Assembly: GCA_014529385.2 (NCBI GenBank)
Contig: CM043968.1
Coordinates: 22,189,484-22,253,483 of the forward strand
Direction of reading: 5' to 3'
Source: Adiantum capillus-veneris
Taxonomy: Eukaryota > Streptophyta > Polypodiopsida > Polypodiales > Pteridaceae
DNA: 64,000 nt
The first letter of the stretch is position 1; every line of letters starts with the position of its first letter. Position numbers and translations under genes: made by a program. Positions 9,692 to 18,921 of this stretch are shown here, piece by piece. The notes under the pieces were generated by a model that did no database searches, was not told the DNA's origin, and was given only the letters and a program-made list of their open reading frames with translations.

Positions 9692-11632
9692 CTATAGATG
9701 TCTACTTTCCATCGTTGCTTGTACCGTAGGTATTTGCTTTGTCTTTTGCTTTGGTATCCAAATGTGAGTGACATGAGGGTTTTGGCTAAGCATTTTTTTT
9801 GGAATCCATATCTGCTTGGTTACCTTGGTTTTTGGTTGCACCATCTGCTTTGTTAGAATTCGGTTGTCACATTGTGTTTTCCCCCTCATGGCGTTTCTAT
9901 CCTTCCGCATCCATACTTGTTTACCTTGTTGTGGTAGTCTAGATTTTTGCAGTGTAGTCGGTGATTTCAGCTGTCTGTGATGAGCATGGTTGGCCGTTAG
10001 CTGGTAATTGGTCTCAGGTTTCGTGTTGATCGTTGAGGGTATTTGTTCTTTGGTATTTGTTTCCAGTGATTGCATGGCTTGCATTTGATCCGGATGTTCC
10101 TTTTGAGCAAAAGCTACCACCTGTTGTTTGTTTTCGTGCTGGATTTTGACCGCCTGTGCTTTCCAGTCTATTTGGACATTGTATGCTTTTTGCCAAGGTT
10201 GCCCTAGCAGCATTGGTTGTTGTGTGCTTTCATCTGTCACCACATAGAATTTGTGTGGGTAAATATATTGATGTAACTGTATATGCAATATAATCCACCC
10301 TAATGTTTTCAATGGATGTGATGTGCTACTTTCCAGCACTTGGGGAGTAGGATGAAGTTGATCTGCGACTTGGAGCTGTTGGTATAATCCGTAAGAGATC
10401 AAATTTTCTTGAGCACCCGAATCGAGCAAGGCTGGTGATTCAACTTGATCATTGCCCACCTTGACTGTAATTATTGGCTCGACTGTGTCTTCTTCCAAGT
10501 TCATGAGTCGAATGGCATTGATTCTCAATGGTGGTTTACTTTGTCGCAGAAGCCGTCTTTTTGCAATGCGTTCTTGTGCTTCGGTTTGAGCTTCCTCCCG
10601 TACTCTCTCTTTTTCTTTCATTCTTTGCTTTCCTTGATGAATTTGTTGGAGCATCTCCTGTGTGAGTGGAAGGTGATATCTCCTTAGTCGACACCCACTA
10701 ATCCAGTTTGGCATTTCTTCACCTGCTAATGTAGCAAGCTTGACGGCCCCACTTTGTGATAGATCATGAATCACAAATGGTCCCATCCCTCGCTTTTTCA
10801 GTTTCTTGGCATGTTGCTTCAATGTATAAACAAGTACGTAATCTCCTGTTTTAAACTCTTTGGTACGCACATGTTTATCAAAAAACTCCTTTTGCCTTCT
10901 CTTTTTAGCATAGATTGAAGCGACCGCTCGTAAGCGGAGTTCATCTAGCTTTTCAAGATCATTAATTCTTGAAGAGAGTTCATGCCTTGTCCATTCCAAG
11001 TTTGTTGCTACGCGTAGAGTTGGGATTAAAAACTCTATGGGTAGTATAGCGTTTAGCCCAAACACCATGTTGTATGGTGTTGTTCCTATTGAGGTTTTGT
11101 AAGCTACCCAGTATGCCCATAGTGTTGAGTGTAGCTGCTGATCCCAGTCGGTCCTTGAATGTGACACTATTTTAGTGAGGACCGTGCATAGTGTTTTATT
11201 TGTGGCCTCCGCTTGCCCATTGGCCTGTGGATGGTATGGTGCTGATTTTCGATGTATGACCATGAAATCCTCTAGTAGATATTCAATGACTTCATTGAGG
11301 AAGTGTGTTCCACGGTCACTGACAATTTCTATCGGTAACCCGTAACGTACAAAAACATTCTCATACAAAAATTGAGCCGTGGTGCGTGCATCAACTTTTT
11401 GTGTTGCTTTGGCTTCGACCCACTTGGTGAGATAATCCGTAGCCACAATGATATATTGGGTATGGGTGCAATATGCAGGGGGTGATATAGGTCCCACAAA
11501 ATCAAATCCCCACTTTGCAAATGCCCTTGCCCCCATCATTGGCCTTAATGGAATCTCATCTCTTTTGATTGGTACCTTGGTGCGTTGACATGCATCACAA
11601 CGTTTGACAAACTCTTCGGCATCCATGTGCAA
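9692..11632 (-). CDS. Element 1 integrase core plus second protease-like domain
   Basis: 646 codons. Residues about 1-20 hold the end of a zinc module (RCDACQRTK). The integrase core has D in WGFDFVGP (about 43), D in IVSDRGTHF (about 105) and E in NGQAEATNKTL (about 142), the expected D,D,E triad, plus TDYLTKWVEA. A C-terminal integrase region (GDYVLVYTLKQHAKKL) follows. At about residues 380-500 comes a separate retroviral-aspartic-protease-like unit with LLDSGAQENLIS and PMLLGQPW. The last 130 residues are basic and low-complexity. An aspartic-protease fold after integrase is not the standard gypsy layout, and element 1 also has the usual protease in front of RT. The zinc module starts upstream of a TGA near 11760. 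Confidence 0.85.
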   Translation of the reverse strand: MHMDAEEFVKRCDACQRTKVPIKRDEIPLRPMMGARAFAKWGFDFVGPISPPAYCTHTQYIIVATDYLTKWVEAKATQKVDARTTAQFLYENVFVRYGLPIEIVSDRGTHFLNEVIEYLLEDFMVIHRKSAPYHPQANGQAEATNKTLCTVLTKIVSHSRTDWDQQLHSTLWAYWVAYKTSIGTTPYNMVFGLNAILPIEFLIPTLRVATNLEWTRHELSSRINDLEKLDELRLRAVASIYAKKRRQKEFFDKHVRTKEFKTGDYVLVYTLKQHAKKLKKRGMGPFVIHDLSQSGAVKLATLAGEEMPNWISGCRLRRYHLPLTQEMLQQIHQGKQRMKEKERVREEAQTEAQERIAKRRLLRQSKPPLRINAIRLMNLEEDTVEPIITVKVGNDQVESPALLDSGAQENLISYGLYQQLQVADQLHPTPQVLESSTSHPLKTLGWIILHIQLHQYIYPHKFYVVTDESTQQPMLLGQPWQKAYNVQIDWKAQAVKIQHENKQQVVAFAQKEHPDQMQAMQSLETNTKEQIPSTINTKPETNYQLTANHAHHRQLKSPTTLQKSRLPQQGKQVWMRKDRNAMRGKTQCDNRILTKQMVQPKTKVTKQIWIPKKMLSQNPHVTHIWIPKQKTKQIPTVQATMESRHL

Positions 11633-11639
11633 TGTAGGC

Positions 11640-11765
11640 CACCAGATTCTTGCTGTTAAGACAATTTTCGCCGTCTTATCGCCCGCAAAATGGCCTCCAC
11701 TTACTCCGCTATGTGCATGTTCTAGAATCAGCAGGTATTCTCTTTCACTTGCACAGATTCAGAGT
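11640..11765 (-). pseudogene. Element 1 integrase zinc module, second copy (adjacent to core)
   Basis: Minus-strand sense upstream of the integrase ORF reads an H-H half (EHAHSGVSGGHFAGDKT) followed by RIWWPTLHMDAEEF and the C-C pair RCDAC at the start of the core ORF. This is the standard HHCC zinc-binding domain of gypsy integrases. One TGA lies at its upstream edge, probably from a CGA codon. Confidence 0.7.
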
Positions 11766-12185
11766 TGGTTGTCCTTGCCCCGTTTATAGAGTTGATTTCC
11801 AATTAACTGAAAGTCACGAGCTTCCAGATCTATAGCTTTCTCCCGTGCTCTTGTAGTGTTCTCAGGGAATGTCCTAGTGGTTAGAAAGTCAATGATATAT
11901 TGACTCCATGCAGGTGCTATGTTCACCCGAAACAATGTTGCGTGATCCACTGGTCGCTTGGCACTACATACTGTACAATTGGTAACGTAAGAATGTGTAT
12001 CCGCATACATAGTTGGCCAATAAACTCCTAATTGTTTCAGTCTTTGGTGTGTTTTCACTGTTGAAAAAATGAAATGCACAACACTGGACATGAGCCTCTT
12101 CCAGGTAGCACTTGAATTCTTCCGGATTTATACATAATCGTAGGATTAGGTCAGATTCAAGATGATACAGCCGTCCTGCTATCAA
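11759..12185 (-). pseudogene. Element 1 extra integrase-type zinc module and linker
   Basis: Two overlapping frames make one sense: GRLYHLESDL...YLEEAHVQCCAFHF in one, then STVKTHQRLKQLGVYWPTM and THSYVTNCTVCS in the next. This is a second H-H...C-C module with the YWPTM block typical of gypsy integrase N-termini. After it comes the usual linker before the true integrase (APAWSQYIIDFLTT, then FQLIGNQLYKRG). The module is therefore duplicated in tandem, separated by the linker. The upstream RNase H frame ends in a TAG immediately before this unit, in the same frame. Frameshift near 12090. Confidence 0.7.
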
Positions 12186-12575
12186 CTAGAAGTTTTTTGT
12201 TTGTAGAATTGTTCGCTGTTTGTTTCTACATCCTGTATTATCAAACTCACTTCCAAAGGATAGAATGCTAACTCTTTCCTGAGACCATTTGGGTACCATT
12301 TCGATGTTGAAAAGATAAGCATCTGGTATGTCATCATCTACCCCTTGAGGGGCTTCCCCGTTGTGTATTCTTGAAAGATGATCAGCTCGCAGATGAGTTT
12401 TCCCCTTTTTGACCACCACTGTGAAGTCAAATTCTAGCAATATAATAAACCAGCGTACGATTCTCCCTGTATTGCAAGGTTTATTTACTAGGTATAAAAG
12501 AGCTTGATGATCCGTGAAGAACACAAATTTGTTTGTAAGTAAATAATGCCGAAATTTCTTCACAGCATAAATCAT
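12186..12575 (-). pseudogene. Element 1 RNase H domain, C-terminal part
   Basis: 129 codons. It has the gypsy RNase H signature FFTDHQALLYLVNKP, the LLEFDF block and the end motif THLRADHLSRIHNGE. The first half of the domain (FHVHIDASAYAIGRIL) lies in the pol ORF; a frameshift and a TAG (sense expected to be SRQLNS) lie near 12600-12650. It ends in a TAG that is in frame with the following zinc module. Confidence 0.75.
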
Positions 12576-15273
12576 TCCTAACCCTTCCCTTTCGGTGGTT
12601 GTGTAGTTCTTTTCTGCACTGTTTAACTATCTGCTCGCATAGCAAACTGGAAAAATCCATTGTTCTGTCTCCAGGTTGAGCTAGAATTCTACCAATGGCA
12701 TATGCCGAAGCATCAATGTGTACATGGAATATCTTGTCCCAATCTGGTGCCTTTAGCACAGGTGCGGATATAAGGTTTTCTTTCAGCCTTTGGAATGAAG
12801 TCTCACACTCATTGGTCCATTCGAAATTGACTAGCAAACGATACAAAGGTTGTGCGATAACCGCATACATGTATATGAATCTTCGATAATATCCACAGTG
12901 CCCCATGAAGGATTGCACTTGTTTTGCATTAGTAGGCCTGGGTAGGTCTACAATGACTTTGACTTTGTCCAGGTCTGTGGTTATGCCGTTTCTTGAGACA
13001 ATGTGCCCTAAGATTCGTCCTTGCTTAACCATAAATACACACTTTTCCGGGTTTAGACAGATTCGATATGTTCTGCACTTTTCAAAGACTTTTTGCAAAT
13101 GGTCAATATGTTCTTCCCGCAGAAGAGAGTGTACATAGAGGTCATCCATGTAAATTTCTAAGAATATTCTTAGGTATTCCTTGAAAGAGTGAGTCATTAA
13201 CCTTTGGAAAGTGGCTAGTGCATTTGTTAGGCCAAATGGCATAACTCGATATGCATAAATCCCCCATTCTGTGGCAAAAGCTGTTTTGTGTTGATCCTCC
13301 CTTGCTATTGCCAATTGGTTGTATCCTGAAAACCCATCCAGAAAGGAATAAGCCCGTTTCCCGGCCACTCGCTCAAGGACATGTTCTGTAATTGGCAAGG
13401 GATAATTATCCCTTACGGTTGCCGCATTCACCTTTTTGAGGTTTACGCACACTCGCAGTTTTCCATTCTTCTTGGGAACGACCACAATGGGTGAAACCCA
13501 ATCTGTATGTTCAATTTCATAGATGAACTCTGCGTCCATCAGCTTATCAATCTCTTCTTTGATTCGTTTGGCAAATGTGTCATTATATGTATAAGGACGT
13601 TGTTTGCTAGGTTTTGCATCTGATTTTAAAGGAATTGTATGTTGGCATATTAATGGATCAACTCCTTTAAGGTCTTTATAGGACCAAGCAAACACATCTT
13701 TATATTTCGTTAGAAGTTGTGTAAGCTGTGCTTCCTCCTCAGGCTCTAAATCATTAGCTATATAGACCGGCTGAGGCTTTTCACCTGGTTCTGCGAGGTC
13801 TATTCTTTTTGCGTTTTCAGGCCCATCGTAAGATTCTTGGTTGATTCTCTCTCTGATTGGTGGTATCAAGATGATTTTTCTTTCCTGGATAGTAAATTTC
13901 CTATAGTGAGGTGGTACGTTCATGTTGCCCTTTTCTGACTCCCCTTTACCATCACTATCCTCTTCAGTGGTCCAGATCTCCCTCAAAGACCGTTTCAGTT
14001 CTTGGTATTTTTGTTTACGCTCTAGTTTGGTCCACTCTTGGTATTTTGTTGGTTCTTTTTTTATTTTTTCAGATTTTTGTGATTTTGTTTGAACCCGAGC
14101 TTTTCTTTCCCGATTCGTTTGTTCTCGCGTTCGTTCTTTTCGATTTTCTGAGAATTTTCCTGATATTTGATCTTTCACACAATCCTCTACTTTTACAAGC
14201 ATCAAATAGTGAGTTTTTCCTTTTATCCTGGGCATCAGGTTCTGTCTCACTTTATTTTTGGCTCTTTTCTTCCTATAGCGTTCTTGGCGTCTAGGGTGTT
14301 GATTAGCAAAATCATAAAACTTGATATTCTCTGCTTCATTCCCACGCTCACTGGAGGTGTCCGAACACTCATTATCTGCCTCATCATTTACTTCCACTTG
14401 CTCAGAAGAGTTGTAAAACTCTTCTTGTTCTGGAGGTGCTACCGTCTCTTTTTCTGGCATCATGCTTACCATGTAATAGGGTAGCACATCGTAACCATCC
14501 TTATCGCAAAATTTTGTTGTTGGACTGTTGGTAATGGTACATACATCTAACATTGCCAGTATGTGTTCCCATTCTAGAGGCTCCAAGGCATCTTCAGGGA
14601 ATGGCTCTGGAATATACTCTTTGTCTTCAATTGCTCTTTCTAAGATGTAATCCTCTTTTCTTAAGCTTCCACAATGTGAAGCTGCGCACATCCATAGCTC
14701 TTTTGGTTGCCCTAACCATGCTGGTAGTTCTGATCTTGCTATTGTAGCGGAATCAAACTCTTCCACAGGTATTTGGTTTACATCCTTGTAACTATGGTCT
14801 TTCAAGTGTATTTTAGTTGTCGTCTCGCCATGTCTGAGGTATATGTGGTCATAACCCCAATCTTGGACCATCTTCAGTTGTCGCATGAATGGTCGTCCCA
14901 AGATTATCTCATAATTGTTCTTTTTGTCGAAATCGACTATTGCAAATGTATGCTCATACTCGATCCCGCACGAAGTGACAATTACCTTTTCCAAGAGTCC
15001 GAGAGGCTTCTCCATGAAACCATTTGCCAACTGCAGCTTCATTCGGGTAGCCCTTAGAGCTGGTTTTCCCCATTTTTTCCAGACTTCCTTCGTGGCGATA
15101 GCAACTCCTGCTCCACTGTCAAGAATAGCTTTGGAAACCACTCCTTGGAATTCTACAGGTAGCATTGTGTTTCCGTCTTCTCCCTCACAATATTCTCCAA
15201 CCTTATTCAATGGTACCGGCCTAGTGTTTAGATTAGGCCTGTTCAACTCCCTGATTCCTTCTTGTAGTTTCAA
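12481..15273 (-). CDS. Element 1 pol: protease, reverse transcriptase, start of RNase H
   Basis: 930 codons opening with TTG directly downstream of the gag TAG and in the same frame, so no separate start is needed. Protease near residues 45-150: AILDSGAGVAIATK and YEIILGRPFMRQL. Residues about 150-520 are an acidic then Lys/Arg-rich linker, unusually long. RT: FLDGFSGYNQLAIA (about 647), MPFGLTNALATFQRLM (about 680), catalytic YMDD (about 707), GHIVSRNGITTD, FMGHCGYYRRFI. RNase H begins FHVHIDASAYAIG. The last 40 or so codons are out of frame relative to RNase H. Converts element RNA to DNA inside the particle. Confidence 0.9.
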   Translation of the reverse strand: MKLQEGIRELNRPNLNTRPVPLNKVGEYCEGEDGNTMLPVEFQGVVSKAILDSGAGVAIATKEVWKKWGKPALRATRMKLQLANGFMEKPLGLLEKVIVTSCGIEYEHTFAIVDFDKKNNYEIILGRPFMRQLKMVQDWGYDHIYLRHGETTTKIHLKDHSYKDVNQIPVEEFDSATIARSELPAWLGQPKELWMCAASHCGSLRKEDYILERAIEDKEYIPEPFPEDALEPLEWEHILAMLDVCTITNSPTTKFCDKDGYDVLPYYMVSMMPEKETVAPPEQEEFYNSSEQVEVNDEADNECSDTSSERGNEAENIKFYDFANQHPRRQERYRKKRAKNKVRQNLMPRIKGKTHYLMLVKVEDCVKDQISGKFSENRKERTREQTNRERKARVQTKSQKSEKIKKEPTKYQEWTKLERKQKYQELKRSLREIWTTEEDSDGKGESEKGNMNVPPHYRKFTIQERKIILIPPIRERINQESYDGPENAKRIDLAEPGEKPQPVYIANDLEPEEEAQLTQLLTKYKDVFAWSYKDLKGVDPLICQHTIPLKSDAKPSKQRPYTYNDTFAKRIKEEIDKLMDAEFIYEIEHTDWVSPIVVVPKKNGKLRVCVNLKKVNAATVRDNYPLPITEHVLERVAGKRAYSFLDGFSGYNQLAIAREDQHKTAFATEWGIYAYRVMPFGLTNALATFQRLMTHSFKEYLRIFLEIYMDDLYVHSLLREEHIDHLQKVFEKCRTYRICLNPEKCVFMVKQGRILGHIVSRNGITTDLDKVKVIVDLPRPTNAKQVQSFMGHCGYYRRFIYMYAVIAQPLYRLLVNFEWTNECETSFQRLKENLISAPVLKAPDWDKIFHVHIDASAYAIGRILAQPGDRTMDFSSLLCEQIVKQCRKELHNHRKGRVRNDLCCEEISALFTYKQICVLHGSSSSFIPSK

Positions 15274-15321
15274 GGTGGGATTTTTTACTCCAAATTTTTC
15301 CAGGCATTTTCCTACTGTGGT

Positions 15322-18270
15322 CTACATGTTTGGCATTAGCTTTAGGAGTTCTGCTAACGTAATTGTGCATGCCACCGGGGTGGCTAACAGCTCAATCAAT
15401 CCTTGTGAGTCCATCACCTTGTTAGAAGAAAATCTTTGAGATGGAATTTCCCTCACTTCCGACTTAGCTTCGTATTCTCCTAGGTAAGAGGGTAAAGTTC
15501 TCAAAGAGTCTGGTTGGCTGTGTCCCGACCTAATAGATCCTTGGTCTCCCCCTTGTGAATGCACCTCAAAGTTTATTTGTGATCTTGCCTCAAATTCTTC
15601 AATAGGAGGTAGGATCACATTCTTTCCTTTTCTCGTGCTATTCATGTGGTCATTCATTCTATTAGCCTCGTTGGCCTCTCTGATTTGCTTCCACAGATCA
15701 TCTAGACCATTACCGTCCTTTTCCATCTCTGCCGATATTCTAGGACGGACCCCGTCACTTGCCCCTTCAGTGGTATTGGGCACTATGATAAGCTCTCCTA
15801 TGGACTCATATTCATTAGTGAGTCTTTCCTTTGTTTCCTCATGTTTCTCTATTGTTGGTTGGATAGGGGTTGGAACTGACACATCATGGCAATTTGCCGG
15901 TTTTCCCAACGGGTCTTCCATCAATGATTGAGCCGTCTCGATCATCTTTTTACACATATCCAACCTTTGTTTTTCTATTTCCGCATATGGATATGTCATC
16001 CATCTTTGCTCCTGGGTCTGGTTTTTTTTAAGCCGAGCTTCATAAGCTCTTAGAAGCGCATCCAACTGCTCATTTACTTTGTCTGCTAGCACAGATCCTC
16101 CTGATCTTGCACTTTTGGGCTCAACTATTTCCTTTGGTGCTATGGCTGCTGTGGTGTGTGAGCTTAGGCTGGCTAGATCTTCTAACCGCTCCAACCTGTT
16201 CTTTGTATGTTTCAACTCATCGGATAGGGCAGTTTGCTCTCGTTCTTTCTTGGCTTTCCTACGCGCCTTTCTTGCCTTCCAAGTGCTTCTCGGATTTTTC
16301 GTTTCTGAACTTTGGGCATCCTTCTTTGGTTCTTCTATTATGGGTTCATTCGTCCTTCTTTGGGCTTGGGCCCGTGTCACCACCTGAACATGTATGATTG
16401 TTTCACTTTCTGATACTCCACTGGAAGGTACTGTTTCCAACAGGTTCAAGGTGGTTTTTGCTCCTTTACTTGGGTTTTTAGGGCAATCGGGAATCAAATG
16501 AGTAATTCCACATTCTGGGCAATACGCATTGACTCTAATGATTTCATCATGGGGACAGTCTCTCAGCCAATGGTCTCCGCCACACTTGTAACAGGGGCCC
16601 TTGGGTTGTTGAGGTGCTCCTTGAGCTCCCCGTTGCTGGTAAGTCTGTCTCTCTCCGCCCATGCCTCCATTGGCTATGAACAACAATGTTCGTTCATCCA
16701 AGTTATATCTTCCTTCTCCTGCGGCCTGTATAGCAGTTGGAGGTCCTTGATTCCCCATCATGCTCCATGGATCTGGTGTCAAGGGTTCCTCCGGTGGATA
16801 ATAGATAGGGTTCGCCGCATATCCATTGGGATCCTCATAGTATGCATGCCTAGGCACCAAAGCCTTTTCTTCTGGTTCAGTTACCGTTGGGGTGTATCTT
16901 ACACCAACTGGTCGTAATCCTGGTAGGGGTGGTTGTTGCCCCAACACCGGTTGTGGTCTCTCTACACCTACAGGTCTTGGCAAGTTGCCTGCTTGATATC
17001 TAGGCATAGGTGGAACTTGAGGGGAAGCTACAGGAGCTTGGGGAGCATAAGGTCTCTCCCTCACATATCCCTTGTTATAGTAACATTCCTCGGTCCCGTG
17101 GTTTGTCCATTTTTGTTCAATAGCACACCACTTGGGCGGTTTAGCCTGGGGTTTGGCGTACAAGTTGATCTTTTTTAGCACTTCATCTACAAGCTGTTCT
17201 TGGTTTACCGCTATTTCTCCTTTCAGTGTTGTCTTGGAGGACTTGCTCCCACTTTGCTGTGAAGATGAATCGTCATCAAGGTCCTTGAACTCCCCTTCTT
17301 TGTAAACCGCACAATTGTCCACAAGGTACAAGGCTTCCTTGGTCAACTCATTCAACGTAGTGCTCCTCTTCATATGTAAGTCTTTTTGGAGATCTGCATT
17401 CCTTAGTCCTTGGATGAATATCAGCATAAGTCTAGATTGAGTTGGCAGTTCTTCAACAGGACATAACTTAACATATCTCTTTAGTCTTAGGGCTGCCTTC
17501 CGTACAGATTCTCCATCTTTTTGTTTGAATTTATGGATTTGTGAGACGGTATTATGAGCTATTCCCCTTTGAGAGAATTCCTCAATAAACTCGTCAAACA
17601 CTTCCTCCATCGACTCAAAGTCTCTACGTTCTACAGAGTCAAACCAAGTTGCAGCATCATCCTCTAGGGTTAGTCCAAACCTTGCGAATTGGGTAGGAAA
17701 GTCTAACACCTCTTCAGCTCTAATCACACGTACAAAGGCTGCTACATGATCTCTTGGGTCTCTGTTTCCTGTGTATTTCCTATTTACCCATTTTTGCACT
17801 TGAGAAGGTCTAATTCTGCGATGGTCTACAAACCTCATCATGGGATCACCCCTTCCAAGTCTATACCCCTCCTCAGGCCTTCTGTAATAGGCTGGTTCCT
17901 TGCCCAACGGTGCTCCTAAGCCATAATTTCTAAAGGTTCTCGCCGGAGGTGGTCCTTCTCTTCGAACTCGTTCCATGGGTGGTCCTCCAAGTTCGGTCGA
18001 CCCTTGTGTCTTTGGCTTACTCTCTGCTTGATACCTTGAATAGTGTGGTGGTTCTTGCAAATCCCTGAGCCCTCGAGCCGCTGGATAACCCTCTCGGTTT
18101 TTGTCTGGTTCCATTGTCGCACTTTGTCTAAGCCATGCCTGCAATGATGGCTGGTTTACTGGTTGGTTTGGGTTGTTGAATGCTCGCGGTCTGGGGGAAT
18201 GTGATGTAACGTCATACTCATCTGAGAATGGATTCGTTGACTTGCTTGGGGTGTGGACGGCTCTCGGCAT
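15322..18270 (-). CDS. Element 1 gag
   Basis: 982 codons from the first ATG; the open frame extends 24 codons further up to the ORF0 stop. Basic/Pro-rich start, then a retrotransposon gag domain at about residues 155-300 (NRKYTGNRDPRDHVAAF, AATWFDSV, EFSQRG, LRLKRYVKLCP). Two compact zinc knuckles follow at about 560 and 585, CYKCGGDHWLRDC and CPECGITHLIPDC. Both are C-x2-C-x3-H-x4-C, one residue shorter than the usual gag knuckle. The long C-terminal part has a basic coiled coil (about 660-800) and ends in a TAG that is in frame with pol. Forms the particle and packages RNA. Confidence 0.88.
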   Translation of the reverse strand: MPRAVHTPSKSTNPFSDEYDVTSHSPRPRAFNNPNQPVNQPSLQAWLRQSATMEPDKNREGYPAARGLRDLQEPPHYSRYQAESKPKTQGSTELGGPPMERVRREGPPPARTFRNYGLGAPLGKEPAYYRRPEEGYRLGRGDPMMRFVDHRRIRPSQVQKWVNRKYTGNRDPRDHVAAFVRVIRAEEVLDFPTQFARFGLTLEDDAATWFDSVERRDFESMEEVFDEFIEEFSQRGIAHNTVSQIHKFKQKDGESVRKAALRLKRYVKLCPVEELPTQSRLMLIFIQGLRNADLQKDLHMKRSTTLNELTKEALYLVDNCAVYKEGEFKDLDDDSSSQQSGSKSSKTTLKGEIAVNQEQLVDEVLKKINLYAKPQAKPPKWCAIEQKWTNHGTEECYYNKGYVRERPYAPQAPVASPQVPPMPRYQAGNLPRPVGVERPQPVLGQQPPLPGLRPVGVRYTPTVTEPEEKALVPRHAYYEDPNGYAANPIYYPPEEPLTPDPWSMMGNQGPPTAIQAAGEGRYNLDERTLLFIANGGMGGERQTYQQRGAQGAPQQPKGPCYKCGGDHWLRDCPHDEIIRVNAYCPECGITHLIPDCPKNPSKGAKTTLNLLETVPSSGVSESETIIHVQVVTRAQAQRRTNEPIIEEPKKDAQSSETKNPRSTWKARKARRKAKKEREQTALSDELKHTKNRLERLEDLASLSSHTTAAIAPKEIVEPKSARSGGSVLADKVNEQLDALLRAYEARLKKNQTQEQRWMTYPYAEIEKQRLDMCKKMIETAQSLMEDPLGKPANCHDVSVPTPIQPTIEKHEETKERLTNEYESIGELIIVPNTTEGASDGVRPRISAEMEKDGNGLDDLWKQIREANEANRMNDHMNSTRKGKNVILPPIEEFEARSQINFEVHSQGGDQGSIRSGHSQPDSLRTLPSYLGEYEAKSEVREIPSQRFSSNKVMDSQGLIELLATPVACTITLAELLKLMPNM

Positions 18271-18342
18271 TTCCTCAGGGGCATATGCTGATGCTCCTGG
18301 ACCTGTTGCTCTTTCTACTTCTTCTAGGAGAATACGTTGGTA

Positions 18343-18921
18343 TTATCGCCCATATCTATCAACAGAAACTATGCCCTTCCCCGTAGCAGTTTCATAAGAG
18401 AATAAGTAAAGAAATTTGTCTTTGCTTAGTTCATCTACGTATGGTTCTTTACTGCGAAAGTAAGAGACAATACCCTCGCTCTCGTGTTTGTAGATTCCCA
18501 CATTCTCGTTATAAGTTGGAACCCTGATTGTTTTCTTATCGTACATGAAAATAGCTCCATGCCGATCAATGTTTGGTGGAGGCTCTTGAGTTTTTGAAAT
18601 CATTTTCCCTTTAGCCACGTTGTCTCCATATCTGTTGTAATCTTTAGGGTTGCTAACTATTAAATAGTGGTTTCCCTTTTCGTCTCGGAATCTATCTCCA
18701 TCATCATACACGTGGATTATCTCCAATCTTTGTGCTGGCCTCTCTTCAATACAAATGCACTTGCGACCTCGACAGTCAGAATAGACTAGGGCTTCTCTTG
18801 AGTTTGTTCCCTCCAAGAAGATCACAGTAAGCCTGAAATCATTCGAAGGATTTTGGGAGGTACTTCCTCCTCGCATAGGTCCCTCATAGGCGAAACTTCC
18901 TGGCTGTTGGCTTCCCATCAT
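18343..18921 (-). CDS. Element 1 ORF0 (gag N-terminal extension)
   Basis: 192 codons from an ATG to a TAA. The frame continues directly into gag: only this one stop separates them, with 24 sense codons between stop and gag ATG. Small globular domain with aromatic strands such as NHYLIVSNPKDYNRYG and KDKFLYLFSYETATG. No known family recognised. It may be a pre-gag ORF or simply the original N-terminus of gag with one nonsense mutation. Short Tyr/Phe-strand motifs look similar to the repeated module in element 2, but this is by eye only. Confidence 0.65.
   Translation of the reverse strand: MMGSQQPGSFAYEGPMRGGSTSQNPSNDFRLTVIFLEGTNSREALVYSDCRGRKCICIEERPAQRLEIIHVYDDGDRFRDEKGNHYLIVSNPKDYNRYGDNVAKGKMISKTQEPPPNIDRHGAIFMYDKKTIRVPTYNENVGIYKHESEGIVSYFRSKEPYVDELSKDKFLYLFSYETATGKGIVSVDRYGR

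Noticed and set aside
13911-15439. Plus-strand frames of 94-174 codons opposite pol and gag
   Set aside because: Antisense shadows of conserved RT/protease/gag coding sequence.
9437-18921. Rescue of in-frame stops by U-to-C RNA editing
   Set aside because: Such editing is known from organelles of ferns and hornworts, not from nuclear retrotransposon RNA; methylation decay or readthrough explains the stops more simply.
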